NCBI RefSeq assembly: GCF_001019615.1
Contig: NZ_JNBQ01000032.1
Location: 1-42,534, forward strand
DNA: 42,534 nucleotides
Source of the DNA: Cellulosimicrobium funkei
GTDB taxonomy: Bacteria > Actinomycetota > Actinomycetes > Actinomycetales > Cellulomonadaceae
Direction of reading: 5' to 3'
The notes beneath the pieces were generated by a model that was given only the letters and a program-made list of their open reading frames with translations, was not told the DNA's origin and did no database searches. Below are positions 1-11,600 of the stretch, piece after piece. Each line of letters opens with the position of its first letter. Position 1 is the first letter of the stretch. A program made the position numbers and the translations under genes.

Positions 1-894
1 CCCGTGCCGCAGCTGCCGACGGCGCTCGCGGCCGTGCAGGGCAGGGACGCCGTCGCGAGCCTCCTCGCCGGGCCGCTCGGCGGCGTGCTCTACGCCGTCG
101 CGCACGCGGTCCCGCTCGCCGCGGCCGCGATCGGGCACCTGGCGACCGCCGTCTGCACGTGGCTCGTGCGCGAGCCGCTCAACGGCGACGTCGCCGCGGC
201 GCGCGCGACCCGCCCCGCGGAGGCGCTGCGCGAAGGGCTCCGGTTCGTGTGGTCCGTGCCGCTGTTCCGCGCTCTCCTCGGCCTGTTCGTCGTCATCAAC
301 GTCGCGTTCGGCGGCCTCATGGTCGGCATCAACCTCGAGCTCGTGCGCACGGGCACGGCACCGCTCCTCATCGGCCTCGTCGACCTCGCGGTGGGCCTGG
401 GCGTGCTCGCCGGCGCGGTCCTCGCGCCCCGGCTCGTCGCGCGGTTCCGGGCGGGCGTCCTCGTCGTCGGCGCGCTCGGCACGCTCGCGGCGGCCGCCGT
501 GGCGATGGCGGCGCTGAACACGTACGTCGGGTACGTCCTCCTGCTCCCGCCGGCGCTCCTCCTGGTCCCCGCGGCGAACGCCTGCCTGTCCGGGTACGCG
601 GCCGCGATCACGCCGCCACAGCTCCAGGGGAGGCTCTCGTCCGTCCTGGGGCTCACCGGCCTCGCCGCCGGGCCCTTCGTGCCGCTCGTCGGGAGCGGGC
701 TCCTCGAACGGTTCGGGCTCGGGACGGCGCTCGTGGTGCTCGCGGGGCTCCTCGTCGTCACCGTCGCCGTCCTCAGCACCGTCCGGTCGCTCTGGCGCGT
801 CGGCACCCCCGACACCTGGGCCGACGACGCGGCCGCCCTCGCCGCGTCGGGCGTCGTGCCGGACGAGCCCGGGCCGCCCGGGGCGGGCCGGTAG
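1..894 (+). CDS. MFS transporter, 5'-truncated by the window edge
   Basis: The reading frame is open from the first base and stops at TAG 892-894. About 297 residues are visible, the C-terminal part of a major facilitator superfamily protein. Long hydrophobic segments alternate with short Arg-rich loops. The piece spanning the first visible helices ([18 protein letters not shown] and on) resembles the middle of EntS/MFS_3-type drug or siderophore exporters, so the missing part should hold the first helices. GTG at position 4 could pose as a start, but it would leave half a transporter, so I treat the gene as running in from upstream. The substrate cannot be told. The stop codon is shared with the putative -10 of the purH promoter. 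Confidence 0.8.
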   Translation, partial: PVPQLPTALAAVQGRDAVASLLAGPLGGVLYAVAHAVPLAAAAIGHLATAVCTWLVREPLNGDVAAARATRPAEALREGLRFVWSVPLFRALLGLFVVINVAFGGLMVGINLELVRTGTAPLLIGLVDLAVGLGVLAGAVLAPRLVARFRAGVLVVGALGTLAAAAVAMAALNTYVGYVLLLPPALLLVPAANACLSGYAAAITPPQLQGRLSSVLGLTGLAAGPFVPLVGSGLLERFGLGTALVVLAGLLVVTVAVLSTVRSLWRVGTPDTWADDAAALAASGVVPDEPGPPGAGR

Positions 895-897
895 ACT
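892..897 (+). promoter_or_regulatory. -10 element for the ZTP riboswitch-purH transcript
   Basis: TAGACT fits the actinobacterial TANNNT -10 pattern and lies 8 bases before the first strand of riboswitch stem P1, so transcription would start at about 903-905. No clear -35 is visible. The TAG of this hexamer is the stop codon of the upstream transporter gene. Confidence 0.5.
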
Positions 898-902
898 GGG
901 CG

Positions 903-990
903 ACGGCCGCGACTGGCGAGGGTGGGAACGACCACCGGGGAGCGGCCGGATCAACCTGCTGGTGCGTCGACCGCCTGGGCGCCTGGGTTC
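903..990 (+). promoter_or_regulatory. ZTP/ZMP (pfl) riboswitch upstream of purH
   Basis: The conserved pieces of the pfl motif appear in order: GACTGGCG at 911-918, ACCACCGGGGAGCG at 931-944 and CCGCCTGGGC at 971-980. Stem P1 is GGCCGC 905-910 with GCGGCC 942-947. Stem P2 is GGTGG 921-925 with CCACC 932-936. This class binds ZMP/ZTP, which build up when 10-formyl-THF is short, and is known upstream of purH, glyA and folD. The conserved CGCCTGGG of the 3' subdomain is repeated at once (972-979 and 980-987). CTGGGT 983-988 can pair with ACCCAG 1030-1035, which touches the Shine-Dalgarno sequence, so translational control is plausible. Confidence 0.92.
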
Positions 991-1049
991 AGCCACTCGG
1001 TACCGGTGCACCGCCGGACCGCGACCGCGACCCAGAGGAGCCCCTCGTC

Positions 1050-2732
1050 ATGTCCCACCCGGCCCCGCACGTGCCCGCCGCCCCCGACGTCCAGCTCGCC
1101 GACGACTCCCAGCGCCCCGTGCGGCGCGCGCTCCTGAGCGTCTACGACAAGACCGGCCTCGTCGAGCTCGCCACGGCGCTCCACGCGGCGGGCGTCGAGC
1201 TCGTCTCCACCGGCTCCACCGCGTCGACGATCGCCGGCGCGGGCGTGCCCGTGACGAAGGTCGAGGACCTCACCGGGTTCCCCGAGTGCCTCGAGGGCCG
1301 GGTCAAGACGCTGCACCCGCGCGTGCACGCCGGCATCCTCGCGGACTCGCGCAAGGCCGACCACCTCGCGCAGCTCGACGAGCTCGGCATCGCGCCCTTC
1401 GAGCTCGTCGTGGTCAACCTCTACCCGTTCGCCGCCACCGTCGCGTCGGGCGCAGGCCAGGACGAGGTCGTCGAGCAGATCGACATCGGCGGGCCCTCGA
1501 TGGTCCGCGCGGCCGCGAAGAACCACCCGAGCGTCGCCGTCGTCGTCGACCCGGCCCGGTACGACGACGTCGTCGCGGCCGTGCAGGCGGGCGGGTTCAC
1601 CTACGCGCAGCGCAAGGCGCTCGCGGCCGCCGCGTTCGTGCACACCGCGACGTACGACGTCGCGGTCGCGTCGTGGATGGGCAACGTCGTGGCGCCCACG
1701 GACGCGGTCGAGACCGACGGCGAGACCGTGAGCACCGGGTTCCCGGCCTGGATCGGCGCCACGTGGGACCGCGCCGACGTGCTGCGCTACGGCGAGAACC
1801 CGCACCAGCGTGCCGCGCTCTACACCAACGGCCACGGCGCGAGCGGTCTCGCCCAGGCCACGCAGCTCCACGGCAAGGCCATGAGCTACAACAACTACGT
1901 CGACGCCGACGCCGCCTGGCGCGCCGCGCACGACCACGACGCGCCCGCCGTCGCGATCATCAAGCACGCCAACCCGTGCGGCATCGCCGTCGGCACCGAC
2001 GTCGCCGAGGCGCACGCCCGCGCCCACGCGACCGACCCCGTCTCGGCCTACGGCGGCGTCATCGCGGCGAACCGCGTCGTCACCCAGGCGGCCGCGGAGC
2101 AGATCGCGCCCGTGTTCACCGAGGTCGTCGTCGCGCCCGGCTTCGAGCCCGAGGCGCTGGAGGTCCTCCAGGCCAAGAAGAACATCCGCCTCCTCGTCGT
2201 CGACACCCCGCCGACGACGTCCGTCGAGACCCGCCCGGTGAGCGGCGGGCTGCTCGTGCAGAGCACCGACCGGGTCGACGCCGTCGTGACGGACGCCGAC
2301 GGGAACGTCACCGGCGGGGACGACCCGCAGCACTGGAACCTCGTCACCGGCGAGGCCGCCGACGACGCGACGATCGCCGACCTCGCGTTCGCGTGGCGCG
2401 CGATCCGGGCCGCGAAGTCCAACGCGATCCTCCTCGCGAACGACGGCGCCGCCGTCGGCGTCGGGATGGGTCAGGTCAACCGGGTCGACTCGTGCCGCCT
2501 CGCGGTCGAGCGCGCCAACACCCTCGCCGAGGGCGAGGAGCGGGCACGCGGCGCCGTCGCGGCGTCCGACGCGTTCTTCCCGTTCGCCGACGGCCTGCAG
2601 ATCCTGCTCGACGCGGGCGTGCGCGCCGTCGTCGCGCCGGGAGGGTCGATCCGCGACGCCGAGGTGATCGAGGCGGCGCGGGCGGCGGGAGTGACGATGT
2701 ACTTCACGGGGACGCGCCACTTCGCGCACTGA
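1050..2732 (+). CDS. purH: Bifunctional AICAR transformylase / IMP cyclohydrolase
   Basis: PurH carries out the last two steps of IMP synthesis: formyl transfer from 10-formyl-THF to AICAR (ZMP), then ring closure. The product has 560 residues, slightly longer than usual because of about 25 extra N-terminal residues. The N-terminal MGS-like cyclohydrolase domain starts at [12 protein letters not shown] and includes STGSTASTI and [15 protein letters not shown]. The C-terminal transformylase domain carries IKHANPCG with the catalytic Lys305-His306 pair, and ends in [12 protein letters not shown] and the typical [13 protein letters not shown] 1050 is preceded by AGAGGAG 1034-1040. The riboswitch in its leader senses PurH's own substrate, so the enzyme should rise when formyl-folate is limiting. 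purN, a common neighbour of purH, is not directly upstream. Confidence 0.97.
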   Translation: MSHPAPHVPAAPDVQLADDSQRPVRRALLSVYDKTGLVELATALHAAGVELVSTGSTASTIAGAGVPVTKVEDLTGFPECLEGRVKTLHPRVHAGILADSRKADHLAQLDELGIAPFELVVVNLYPFAATVASGAGQDEVVEQIDIGGPSMVRAAAKNHPSVAVVVDPARYDDVVAAVQAGGFTYAQRKALAAAAFVHTATYDVAVASWMGNVVAPTDAVETDGETVSTGFPAWIGATWDRADVLRYGENPHQRAALYTNGHGASGLAQATQLHGKAMSYNNYVDADAAWRAAHDHDAPAVAIIKHANPCGIAVGTDVAEAHARAHATDPVSAYGGVIAANRVVTQAAAEQIAPVFTEVVVAPGFEPEALEVLQAKKNIRLLVVDTPPTTSVETRPVSGGLLVQSTDRVDAVVTDADGNVTGGDDPQHWNLVTGEAADDATIADLAFAWRAIRAAKSNAILLANDGAAVGVGMGQVNRVDSCRLAVERANTLAEGEERARGAVAASDAFFPFADGLQILLDAGVRAVVAPGGSIRDAEVIEAARAAGVTMYFTGTRHFAH

Positions 2733-2743
2733 CACGACCCTCG

Positions 2744-2785
2744 CTCGACGGCCCCGCCGGTTCCCGGACCCGCGGGGCCGTCGAG
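2744..2785. terminator. Bidirectional terminator hairpin between purH and the flavoprotein gene
   Basis: A perfect 14-bp inverted repeat (2744-2757 with 2772-2785, CTCGACGGCCCCGC on the left) lies between the convergent stops of purH and the minus-strand oxidoreductase. There is no T-tract, as is common in this group. Confidence 0.8.
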
Positions 2786-2794
2786 TACCGGGCG

Positions 2795-4153
2795 TCAGGC
2801 GAGCGCGTCGCGCAGGCGGCGGCTCGGGTCGAGCGCCACGTCGAGGTCGACGCGGAGGCGGCCGGTGCGGTTCATCGCCTTGCGCACGGGGCCGACGTCG
2901 CGCGGCGAGTCGACCAGGAGGACCGCCCGGACCTCGGCGACCCGACCGTCCGGGCCGTCGTCCGTCGTCGCGCCGACGTGCGACCCCGGGGCGAGGTAGA
3001 ACGCGGCCCAGCCCTCGTGGCCGGTGGCCCCGCCCGACGGGTCGCCGCGGAAGAGCACGTCGTCGGCCTCGTCGGGCACGCCGAACAGGGCGAGGTCGTG
3101 GCCGAGCTGCTGGGAGAACACGTACGGGGCGTGCCCCGGGCCGGTGTCCTCGTCGCCGAGCATCGCGGCGACCGTCGCGTCGGGGTCGTGGAGCGCGGCC
3201 GACCAGTGGCCGCCGGGGACGGCACCGAGCGCGGGGTGCTCGCGGGTCGCGCAGTCGCCGACGGCCCAGAGCCCGTCCAGCCCGCGCACGGCGCCGGTCG
3301 CGTCGACGGGGACGCTGCCGCGCACGTCGCGCGGGACCGCGCCGTCGAGCCAGTCCGTCGCGGGGCGAGCGCCCACGGCAGCCAGCACGAGGTCGGCCGG
3401 AACCTCGCGCCCGTCGGCGAGCCGGACGCCGTCGGGACGGACCTCCGCGACCGCGGCGCCGGTCACGAGCTCCGCACCGACGGCGGCGTACCAGGCCACG
3501 AGGTGCGCGCCGACGCCCGGTCCGAGCTGGCGCCGGAGCGGGGTCGGGGCCGCCTCGAGGACCGTGACGCGCGCGCCCGCGCCGGTCGCGACCCCCGCCA
3601 GCTCGGCACCGATCCAGCCCGCGCCGACGATCACGAGGCGGAGCCCCGGCCGCAGCGCGCCGCGCAGGTCCTCGGCGTCCCGCGCGGTGTGCAGGACGCG
3701 GGCGTGCTCCCAGCCGACGGGCCGCACGGGGGTGGAACCGACCGCGAGCACGACGGCGTCGGCGGTCCGGCGCTCGCCCGACCGGGTCGCGACCTCCCAC
3801 GTGCCGCCCTCGGGCGCAGAGCGTCGCCCCAGCCCTACCGCGGGGTCGGCGAGGCGGACCTCGTCGGCGAGGGCCTCGACGTCCACGCCGAGGTCCTCGG
3901 CCAGCCACGCCGGGCTCGTGCGACTCAGGAGCTCCTTCGACAGCGGCGGCCGGTCGTAGGGGGGCACACCCTCGGCACCGAGCAGCGTCACGCGCCCGGC
4001 GTACCCCCGACGACGGAGCGCGCCGACGGTCTGGGCGCCGGCGAGGCCGGCGCCCACGACGACGACCGACGAGGGGGGCTCCGGGACCGCCTCGGGGCGT
4101 TCCCCGCGGTGCGGAGACGGTGGCGGGAGGACCGGCGGCTCGGCGGACGACAT
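2795..4153 (-). CDS. NAD(P)H:ferredoxin/rubredoxin reductase-like FAD oxidoreductase
   Basis: The 452-residue protein has the two-Rossmann plan of the BphA4/rubredoxin reductase family (pyridine nucleotide-disulphide oxidoreductase fold). The FAD site GAGLAG is at 34-39, followed by PPYDRPPLSKELL at about 64-76, which is typical of ferredoxin reductases. The NAD(P) site GAGWIG is at 177-182 and the second FAD motif WAVGD at 296-300. A reductase C-terminal domain follows. It should pass electrons from NAD(P)H to a small iron-sulphur protein, but no ferredoxin gene is near, so the partner is unknown. I chose ATG 4153 because a longer in-frame start would overlap the divergent gene at 4208 and because TAGCGT lies 7 bases upstream, giving a leaderless transcript. 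Confidence 0.88.
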   Translation of the reverse strand: MSSAEPPVLPPPSPHRGERPEAVPEPPSSVVVVGAGLAGAQTVGALRRRGYAGRVTLLGAEGVPPYDRPPLSKELLSRTSPAWLAEDLGVDVEALADEVRLADPAVGLGRRSAPEGGTWEVATRSGERRTADAVVLAVGSTPVRPVGWEHARVLHTARDAEDLRGALRPGLRLVIVGAGWIGAELAGVATGAGARVTVLEAAPTPLRRQLGPGVGAHLVAWYAAVGAELVTGAAVAEVRPDGVRLADGREVPADLVLAAVGARPATDWLDGAVPRDVRGSVPVDATGAVRGLDGLWAVGDCATREHPALGAVPGGHWSAALHDPDATVAAMLGDEDTGPGHAPYVFSQQLGHDLALFGVPDEADDVLFRGDPSGGATGHEGWAAFYLAPGSHVGATTDDGPDGRVAEVRAVLLVDSPRDVGPVRKAMNRTGRLRVDLDVALDPSRRLRDALA

Positions 4154-4160
4154 GCACGTC

Positions 4161-4183
4161 ACGCTAGGCCACGACGGTAGGCT
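4161..4183. promoter_or_regulatory. Divergent -10 elements for the flavoprotein and DUF3017 genes
   Basis: On the minus strand TAGCGT (4166-4161) stands 7 bases before ATG 4153, suggesting a leaderless mRNA. On the plus strand TAGGCT (4178-4183) would give a short leader holding GGAAGG at about 4193-4198 before GTG 4208. The two hexamers are only 11 bases apart. Confidence 0.5.
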
Positions 4184-4207
4184 TCCGGGCGTGGAAGGTG
4201 CAGCAGC

Positions 4208-4636
4208 GTGACCGACGTCACCGCGGACGGGGGGACGCGCCACCGGCCGCCGACGACGCTCGTGCCGGCGTGGCACCACGTCGAGGACGAGCCGGGCGAC
4301 GGAGAGCCCCCGGCGGGTGCCCGGCCCGACGGCGAGGCCCGGCCGCCGGTCCCGGAGCCTCCCGCGAGCCTCGCTCCGTCCCGCCAGCCCGCGATGTGGC
4401 TGGTTCTCGCGGGCGTCGCGGTCTCGACGCTCGTCGCGGTGCTCGTCGGTGCGCGCGCCGGCTGCTTCACGCTCGCTGCGCTGCTCGCCGTGGCCGGGGT
4501 GTGCCGCGCGGCCGTCCCCGGTCCCGGCCCCGTCGGGATCACCGTGCGCTCGCGCGGCCTGGACGTCTTCTTCTTCCTCGCGCCCGCCGTCGTCATGGCG
4601 TTCCTCGCCCTCAGCCTCGACCAGGGCGAGATCTGA
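4208..4636 (+). CDS. DUF3017 family small membrane protein
   Basis: The 142-residue protein has a Pro- and acid-rich cytoplasmic-looking N-terminus (1-60) and three hydrophobic segments at about 63-82, 83-98 and 118-138. The pattern near GPVGITVRSRGLDVFFF matches actinobacterial DUF3017 proteins, which elsewhere are often found beside folD and mdh. Here purH lies nearby and mdh is 3 kb away, so the old neighbourhood seems partly kept. The function of the family is unknown. The GTG start has GGAAGG about 9 bases upstream. Confidence 0.8.
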   Translation: MTDVTADGGTRHRPPTTLVPAWHHVEDEPGDGEPPAGARPDGEARPPVPEPPASLAPSRQPAMWLVLAGVAVSTLVAVLVGARAGCFTLAALLAVAGVCRAAVPGPGPVGITVRSRGLDVFFFLAPAVVMAFLALSLDQGEI

Positions 4637-4654
4637 CCCCTCGCCGCGAACGAC

Positions 4655-4690
4655 GACGGGCCCGGACCGCGGTCGCGGTCCGGGCCCGTC
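4655..4690. terminator. Bidirectional terminator hairpin
   Basis: Two 17-base arms (4655-4671 and 4674-4690) are perfectly complementary around a very short loop, lying between the convergent DUF3017 and aquaporin genes. Confidence 0.8.
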
Positions 4691-4702
4691 GGCGTCGAGA
4701 CG

Positions 4703-5785
4703 TCAGGCCTTGGGGGTCTCGCCCGTGCCGGGCGCCTCGCCCGCCGCGGGCTCGTCCGCCTCGACGACCTCGACGACCTCCTCGACCGCGACGACGTCGC
4801 CGTTCTCGTCCGTGACGACGACCTCCTCCTCGACGACGGCGGCGACGGCACCCGCACCGGCGGCGCCGGCGGCGCCGGCCGCCGCGCTGTACGCGGCGGT
4901 GGCCTCGTCGTCGGCGTCGGTCAGCGAGACGACGCGGTCCTCGCCGAGGAGGTCGTCCTGCTTCGGGGCGAACGCGAACGCGCGGTAGAAGAGGCCCGCG
5001 ATCGCGGCGCCGAGGAGCGGGGCGACCCAGAAGACCCACTGCTGCTTCCACAGGTCTCCGTCGCCCGCGAAGATCGCCGACGCCATCGAGCGGGCCGGGT
5101 TGAGCGACGCGTTGGTGATCGGCGCGGCGACGAGGATGAGCGCGGTCAGCGTGAGGCCGATGACGACGGGCGCGTACTGGACGCTCGCGCGCTTGTCGGT
5201 GACGCCGAGGATCACGCCCACGAACACGGCGGTGACGATCGTCTCGACGAGCAGCGCCTGCACGAGGCCGAACTCCGTGCCGCCCTGCGACGCCGTCGCG
5301 AGCGAGGAGAAGCTGCCGTACCCGTTGGCGGTCGCGACGAACACGCCGCCGCGGCCGTCCTGCCCGAGGAGCTCGGGCAGCGACGACGGGACCGTCGCGA
5401 GCAGCACGAGCCCGGCGAGGATCGCGCCCACGAGCTGGGCGACCCAGTAGGGCAGCAGGTCGCGCCAGGCCGTACGGCCGCCGATCGCGGCGCCGAGCGT
5501 CACGGCGGGATTGAAGTGGCCGCCGGACACGTTGCCCACGGCCGCGGCGCCCGCGATCACCGCGATGCCGCCGGCGAGGCCGACGGCCAGGGCGTTCTGC
5601 TGGCTGACGAACGTGTAGAGCGCCACACCCACGATCGCGAGGACGAGGAAAAACGTGCCGAAGACCTCGGCGCCGAGACGCGCGAGGAGGCTCGGCTGGA
5701 CGACGGCGACGGTCTCCGTCGGCGCGGGGCGCGGGTCGTCGACGAAGCCCTCCGGTGCGCCGGGAGCGGTGGTGTCCTGGGACAT
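4703..5785 (-). CDS. Aquaporin (MIP family) with long acidic C-terminal tail
   Basis: The 360-residue protein forms a water/small-solute channel in the plasma membrane. Six transmembrane segments and the two NPA half-helices are clear: SGGHFNPAVT (NPA at 92-94) and NASLNPARS (NPA at 229-231) with the selectivity Arg232. By hand alignment to E. coli AqpZ the other filter positions are Gly72 (Phe in AqpZ), Ile217 (His) and Ala226 (Thr), so the pore should be wider than AqpZ. After the last helix an Ala-rich stretch and a strongly acidic Val/Glu/Asp tail (about 290-360) extend well past the normal length of some 230-250. ATG 5785 has AGGA just upstream; longer in-frame starts would add non-conserved residues. 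It is divergent from icd. Confidence 0.93.
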   Translation of the reverse strand: MSQDTTAPGAPEGFVDDPRPAPTETVAVVQPSLLARLGAEVFGTFFLVLAIVGVALYTFVSQQNALAVGLAGGIAVIAGAAAVGNVSGGHFNPAVTLGAAIGGRTAWRDLLPYWVAQLVGAILAGLVLLATVPSSLPELLGQDGRGGVFVATANGYGSFSSLATASQGGTEFGLVQALLVETIVTAVFVGVILGVTDKRASVQYAPVVIGLTLTALILVAAPITNASLNPARSMASAIFAGDGDLWKQQWVFWVAPLLGAAIAGLFYRAFAFAPKQDDLLGEDRVVSLTDADDEATAAYSAAAGAAGAAGAGAVAAVVEEEVVVTDENGDVVAVEEVVEVVEADEPAAGEAPGTGETPKA

Positions 5786-6159
5786 GATGATCCTGTCTGG
5801 TTCGGTGGGTACTTCGGGCAGTCCCGGCCCGGCCGCCACGGTGCGGCACCGGGAGGCGGTCGGGACGACGGCACGATGCCTGACCGAGTGCCCGGCCATT
5901 CCGGCATCTGGGGGCATCTTGCCACCACCACCCGGGAGATGCGTGGAAATCAGCGGTGCTCCACCTGAGAACGGACGTCCCGTCTCACGATGCGGTCGGT
6001 TCGCCGGGAACCGCGAAAGTATCTTGACGTCGAGAAGTCGAGTACCCTGGACCGCGGTCAGCAACGCCCCTGTGTGCGACGGACCGGGCCCCCACGGGCC
6101 GCACGGTCGCCGTCCGGCTCCCGGGGGCACCAGTCCCCGACAGTTGGAGCGATCTGCGC
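5786..6159. other. Divergent intergenic region between the aquaporin gene and icd
   Basis: No gene is visible in these 374 bases. They hold the promoters of both flanking genes. A near-perfect palindrome and a -10-like TACCCT (6043-6048) serve icd, and GGAG 6146-6149 is its ribosome binding site. On the aquaporin side a short direct repeat GCATCT occurs twice near 5905-5916; its meaning is unknown. Confidence 0.6.
6022..6035. promoter_or_regulatory. Palindromic operator candidate at the icd promoter
   Basis: TCTTGACGTCGAGA is a 14-base palindrome with one mismatched pair. It lies over the -35 region of the presumed icd promoter, whose -10 would be TACCCT 6043-6048. In Streptomyces the MarR-family regulator TamR controls icd, aconitase and mdh from palindromic sites; a similar role here is inference from the palindrome's position, and no regulator gene lies in the window. 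Confidence 0.4.
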
Positions 6160-8476
<2,317 letters not shown>

Positions 8477-8484
8477 GCCGGGCT

Positions 8485-8514
8485 CCGGTCCCGCGGTCCG
8501 GACCGCGGGACCGG
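8485..8514 (+). terminator. Terminator palindrome after mdh
   Basis: A perfect 30-base self-complementary sequence begins 8 bases after the mdh stop codon, with CCGGTCCCGCGGTCC as its left half. Confidence 0.75.
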
Positions 8515-8609
8515 GGACGGTCCGGGGGCCGGACGGGAGCGACGGTGCGGGGCGTTCGGGGGCGGGCGACCGGGCGGAAAATCGCTGCGTCCGCGGGGGT
8601 GGGGCGCCG

Positions 8610-8615
8610 TAGGGT
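8610..8615 (+). promoter_or_regulatory. -10 element for a leaderless ABC exporter mRNA
   Basis: TAGGGT lies 9 bases before ATG 8625. No Shine-Dalgarno sequence fits in between, so transcription probably begins at or next to the start codon. Confidence 0.5.
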
Positions 8616-8624
8616 CGACGGGCC

Positions 8625-11600
8625 ATGATCGACGCCACCCTGCCGACCGAGCAGCCCCCGAACCCCCCGACCGCCCCCGAGACCACCACGCCGGCCGGTG
8701 CCTCACGCGCGCCCGTCGACCTGGCGCGCCGCCTGGACTGGCGACGGCTGCGCGGGCCGCTGGCCGTCGTCGCGCTCCTCGCGCTCACGCTCGGTGCGGT
8801 CGGTGCCGCGCTCGGGACCGTCATCGCGGGGTGGCTCGCCGACGACCCGACGACGGCGACGCTCCAGCTCCTCGCGGTGTGCGTGATCGGCGCGGCGCTG
8901 CTCGACACCGCCGGACAGGTCGTGTGGGCAGGGGTCGTCGACCGCGCCGAGGGCCGACTGCGCGGCGACCTGCTCACGGCGGCCCTGCACCAGCCGCTCG
9001 CCACGCTCACGGAGCAGGCCGTCGGCGAGGTGCTCGACCGCGTCGACGACGACACGCACGCGGTCGGCACGCTGGTGCGCCGCCAGCTCTGGGGCGCGGG
9101 CCGCACGGTCGTCGGCGTCCTGCCGATGTGGGTCGTCGCGGGCCTGACCTGGTGGCCGGCCTGGATCCTCTTCCCGGTGCTCGGAGCCGTCGCCGCGGTG
9201 ATCGTCCGTCCCATGCTGGGCGAGATCGCGCGCCGCAAGGTGATCGAGGAGGCCGCGTGGACGGACCACGCCGCCGCGTTCGAGGAGTCGGTCGCGGCAC
9301 GGGACGACCTGCGCACGAGCCTCGGGCAGTCGTTCGCGGTGCGGCGCCTCGCCGAGCGCTCGGCCCAGGTGCACCACAAGTTCCAGGCCGTGCTCGTCAT
9401 CGAGTCACGCATGCTCCGCAGGGCGGGCCTCGTGCTGGCGTCGCTGCTCGCCGGCGTGGCCGTCGCGGGCGCCGCGCTCGCCGCGGACGGCGACCTGGGC
9501 GTCGACCGCCTGGTCACCCTGTTCCTCGTGACGGCGATGTTCGTCGGGCAGGTGGACAACCTGGTCCACCACCTGCCGGACATCCAGGAGGGCATCGGGG
9601 CGCTCACGCGCATCCGGCAGATGCTCGCCGTCGAGCCCGAGCCCACGGGCGGGAGGGCGCTGCCCGACGGGCCCGTAGGGATCGAGCTGCGCGACCTCCA
9701 CTTCTCGTACGCCGAGGGCACGTTCGCGCTCGCCGGCGTGAGCCTGCGGGTGCCCGCGGGCGAGACGGTCGCGCTCGTGGGGCGGACGGGGTCGGGCAAG
9801 TCGACCCTCGCGTCGCTGCTGTCGCGCGCGGTCGAGCCGCCGCGCGGCGCGGTGCTCGTCGGCGGCGTGGACGTGCGCGACCTGGACCTTCAGGCGCTGC
9901 GCTCCGCGGTGGGGGTCGTGACGCAGCGGACCGAGATCCTCGCGGGCACGCTCGCCGAGAACGTCGCGCTCTTCGCGGACGTGCCGCGCGCCGACGTCGA
10001 GGCCGCCGTGCGCGAGCTCCGGCTCGACGACTGGGTCGCGGGACTCCCCGACGGCCTCGACACCCTGCTGGGCCCGGGCGGGACGTCGCTCTCGGCGGGG
10101 GAGGAGCAGCTCGTCGCGTTCGCGCGGCTGCTCGTCCGCGACGTGCAGGTCGTCGTGCTCGACGAAGCGACCGCGCGCATGGACCCGCTCACGGAGGCTC
10201 GCGTCGTCGCGGCCTCGGAGCGGCTGCTCGCCGGGCGCACGGGCGTGCTCGTCGCGCACCGCCTGACGACGATCGAGCGCGCCGGGCTGCTCGCCGTCCT
10301 CGACCACGGGCGGGTCGTGCAGCAGGGCGAGCGGGCGGCCCTCGCCCGCGTCGCGGGCCCGTACCGCGACCTCCTCGCGGCGAGCGTCGCCGAGGAGGCC
10401 GCGACGGGCGCCGTCGGCGCGCACCTCGGTGCGGGCGGGGCCCTGCTCGACGGCTCCGGCGACGGCGACGGCGCGGACGCCGACCGCGCGGGGGAGTCCG
10501 TCGGGGGTCGCCGACGGCGGGGCGCGCCGCCGGTCCTCGCGGACCCGGGCGACGGGCCCAGCCTCGCGCGCGGGGTGCTGCACGCGCTGTTCGTCCGCCC
10601 CGCGTGGGGCGTCGTGGGCGCCGTGCTGTTCCTGGCGACGAGCCTCGTGTCGGCGCAGGGTGCCGTCACGGGCTTCCTCTGGGGCCGCGCGGTGCAGGAC
10701 CTGGACGAGGGCTTCCCGGCGCAGCTGCTCGTGCCGCTCGCGGTGCTCCTCGTCCTCGCGCCGCTGTGCCTCGCCTGGGCGCTGTACGTCTACCCGCGCT
10801 GGTGGATCGAGGTGCTGCTGCGCGTGCGCATGGCCGTCATGGCCGGCCAGACGCGCCAGCACCGGCTCACGGCGACGCCCCCGGGCGAGGTGGTCGCGCG
10901 CGCCATGGACGCCGACCGCTTCGTCCGGTACGCGGACCGCTGGGTCGACTTCGTCAACGGCCTCGTGATCGCCGGGGTCACGGCGCTGCTCAGCGGGTCG
11001 TGGCTCGCGGGCGCGGTGCTGCTCGCCGTGATGGTCGTGTCCGCGGCGGCGTCCGCCCTCGGGCGCCCGATCGCCGGCCGGTCGGCCACGCGGTCGTCGG
11101 CGGCGCGCGCCCGGTTCGGGCGGGCGCTCGTCTCGGCGCTCGACTCGGCACGCACGGTCAAGCTCGCCGCCCGGACGCCGCAGGTGCACGCGCACCTGCG
11201 CGACGTCGACGGGGGACGCGTGCGAGCCGCGATCTTCGAGCACCGGGTGCAGGCCGCGCTCGACGGCGTCCCGCTCGTCATGATCCAGCTCGGTGTCGTG
11301 GCGGCGTGGGCCGGGCTGCTCGTCGGCACGTGGGACCTCGCGACGGCGCTCCTGGTCGCCAACGCGGTGACCGGCTTCGGCTGGTTCGGCGTGGTCGCGG
11401 GGGCGGTCGTGACGGAGGCGCCCGGCACGCGCTCGTGGCAGCGCGCCACGAGCCGGTTCGCCGGGGGCACGGACCTCATGGACCTGCCGGCCGGCGTCGA
11501 CCTCCTCACCGGCGAGGCACCCGTGCCCGACCCGGGTCCCCGCCAGCCGCTCGAGCGGCTCGAGCTGGCCGACGTCACCGCGCTGCACGACGACGGCACG

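Noticed and set aside
951-4180. Long frames on both strands opposite purH and the flavoprotein gene
   Set aside because: Low-complexity Arg-rich translations with no family likeness; both genes on the real frames have complete motifs.
5786-6159. Small gene in the aquaporin-icd gap
   Set aside because: Frames there are short, lack ribosome binding sites and cross the palindrome and promoter region.
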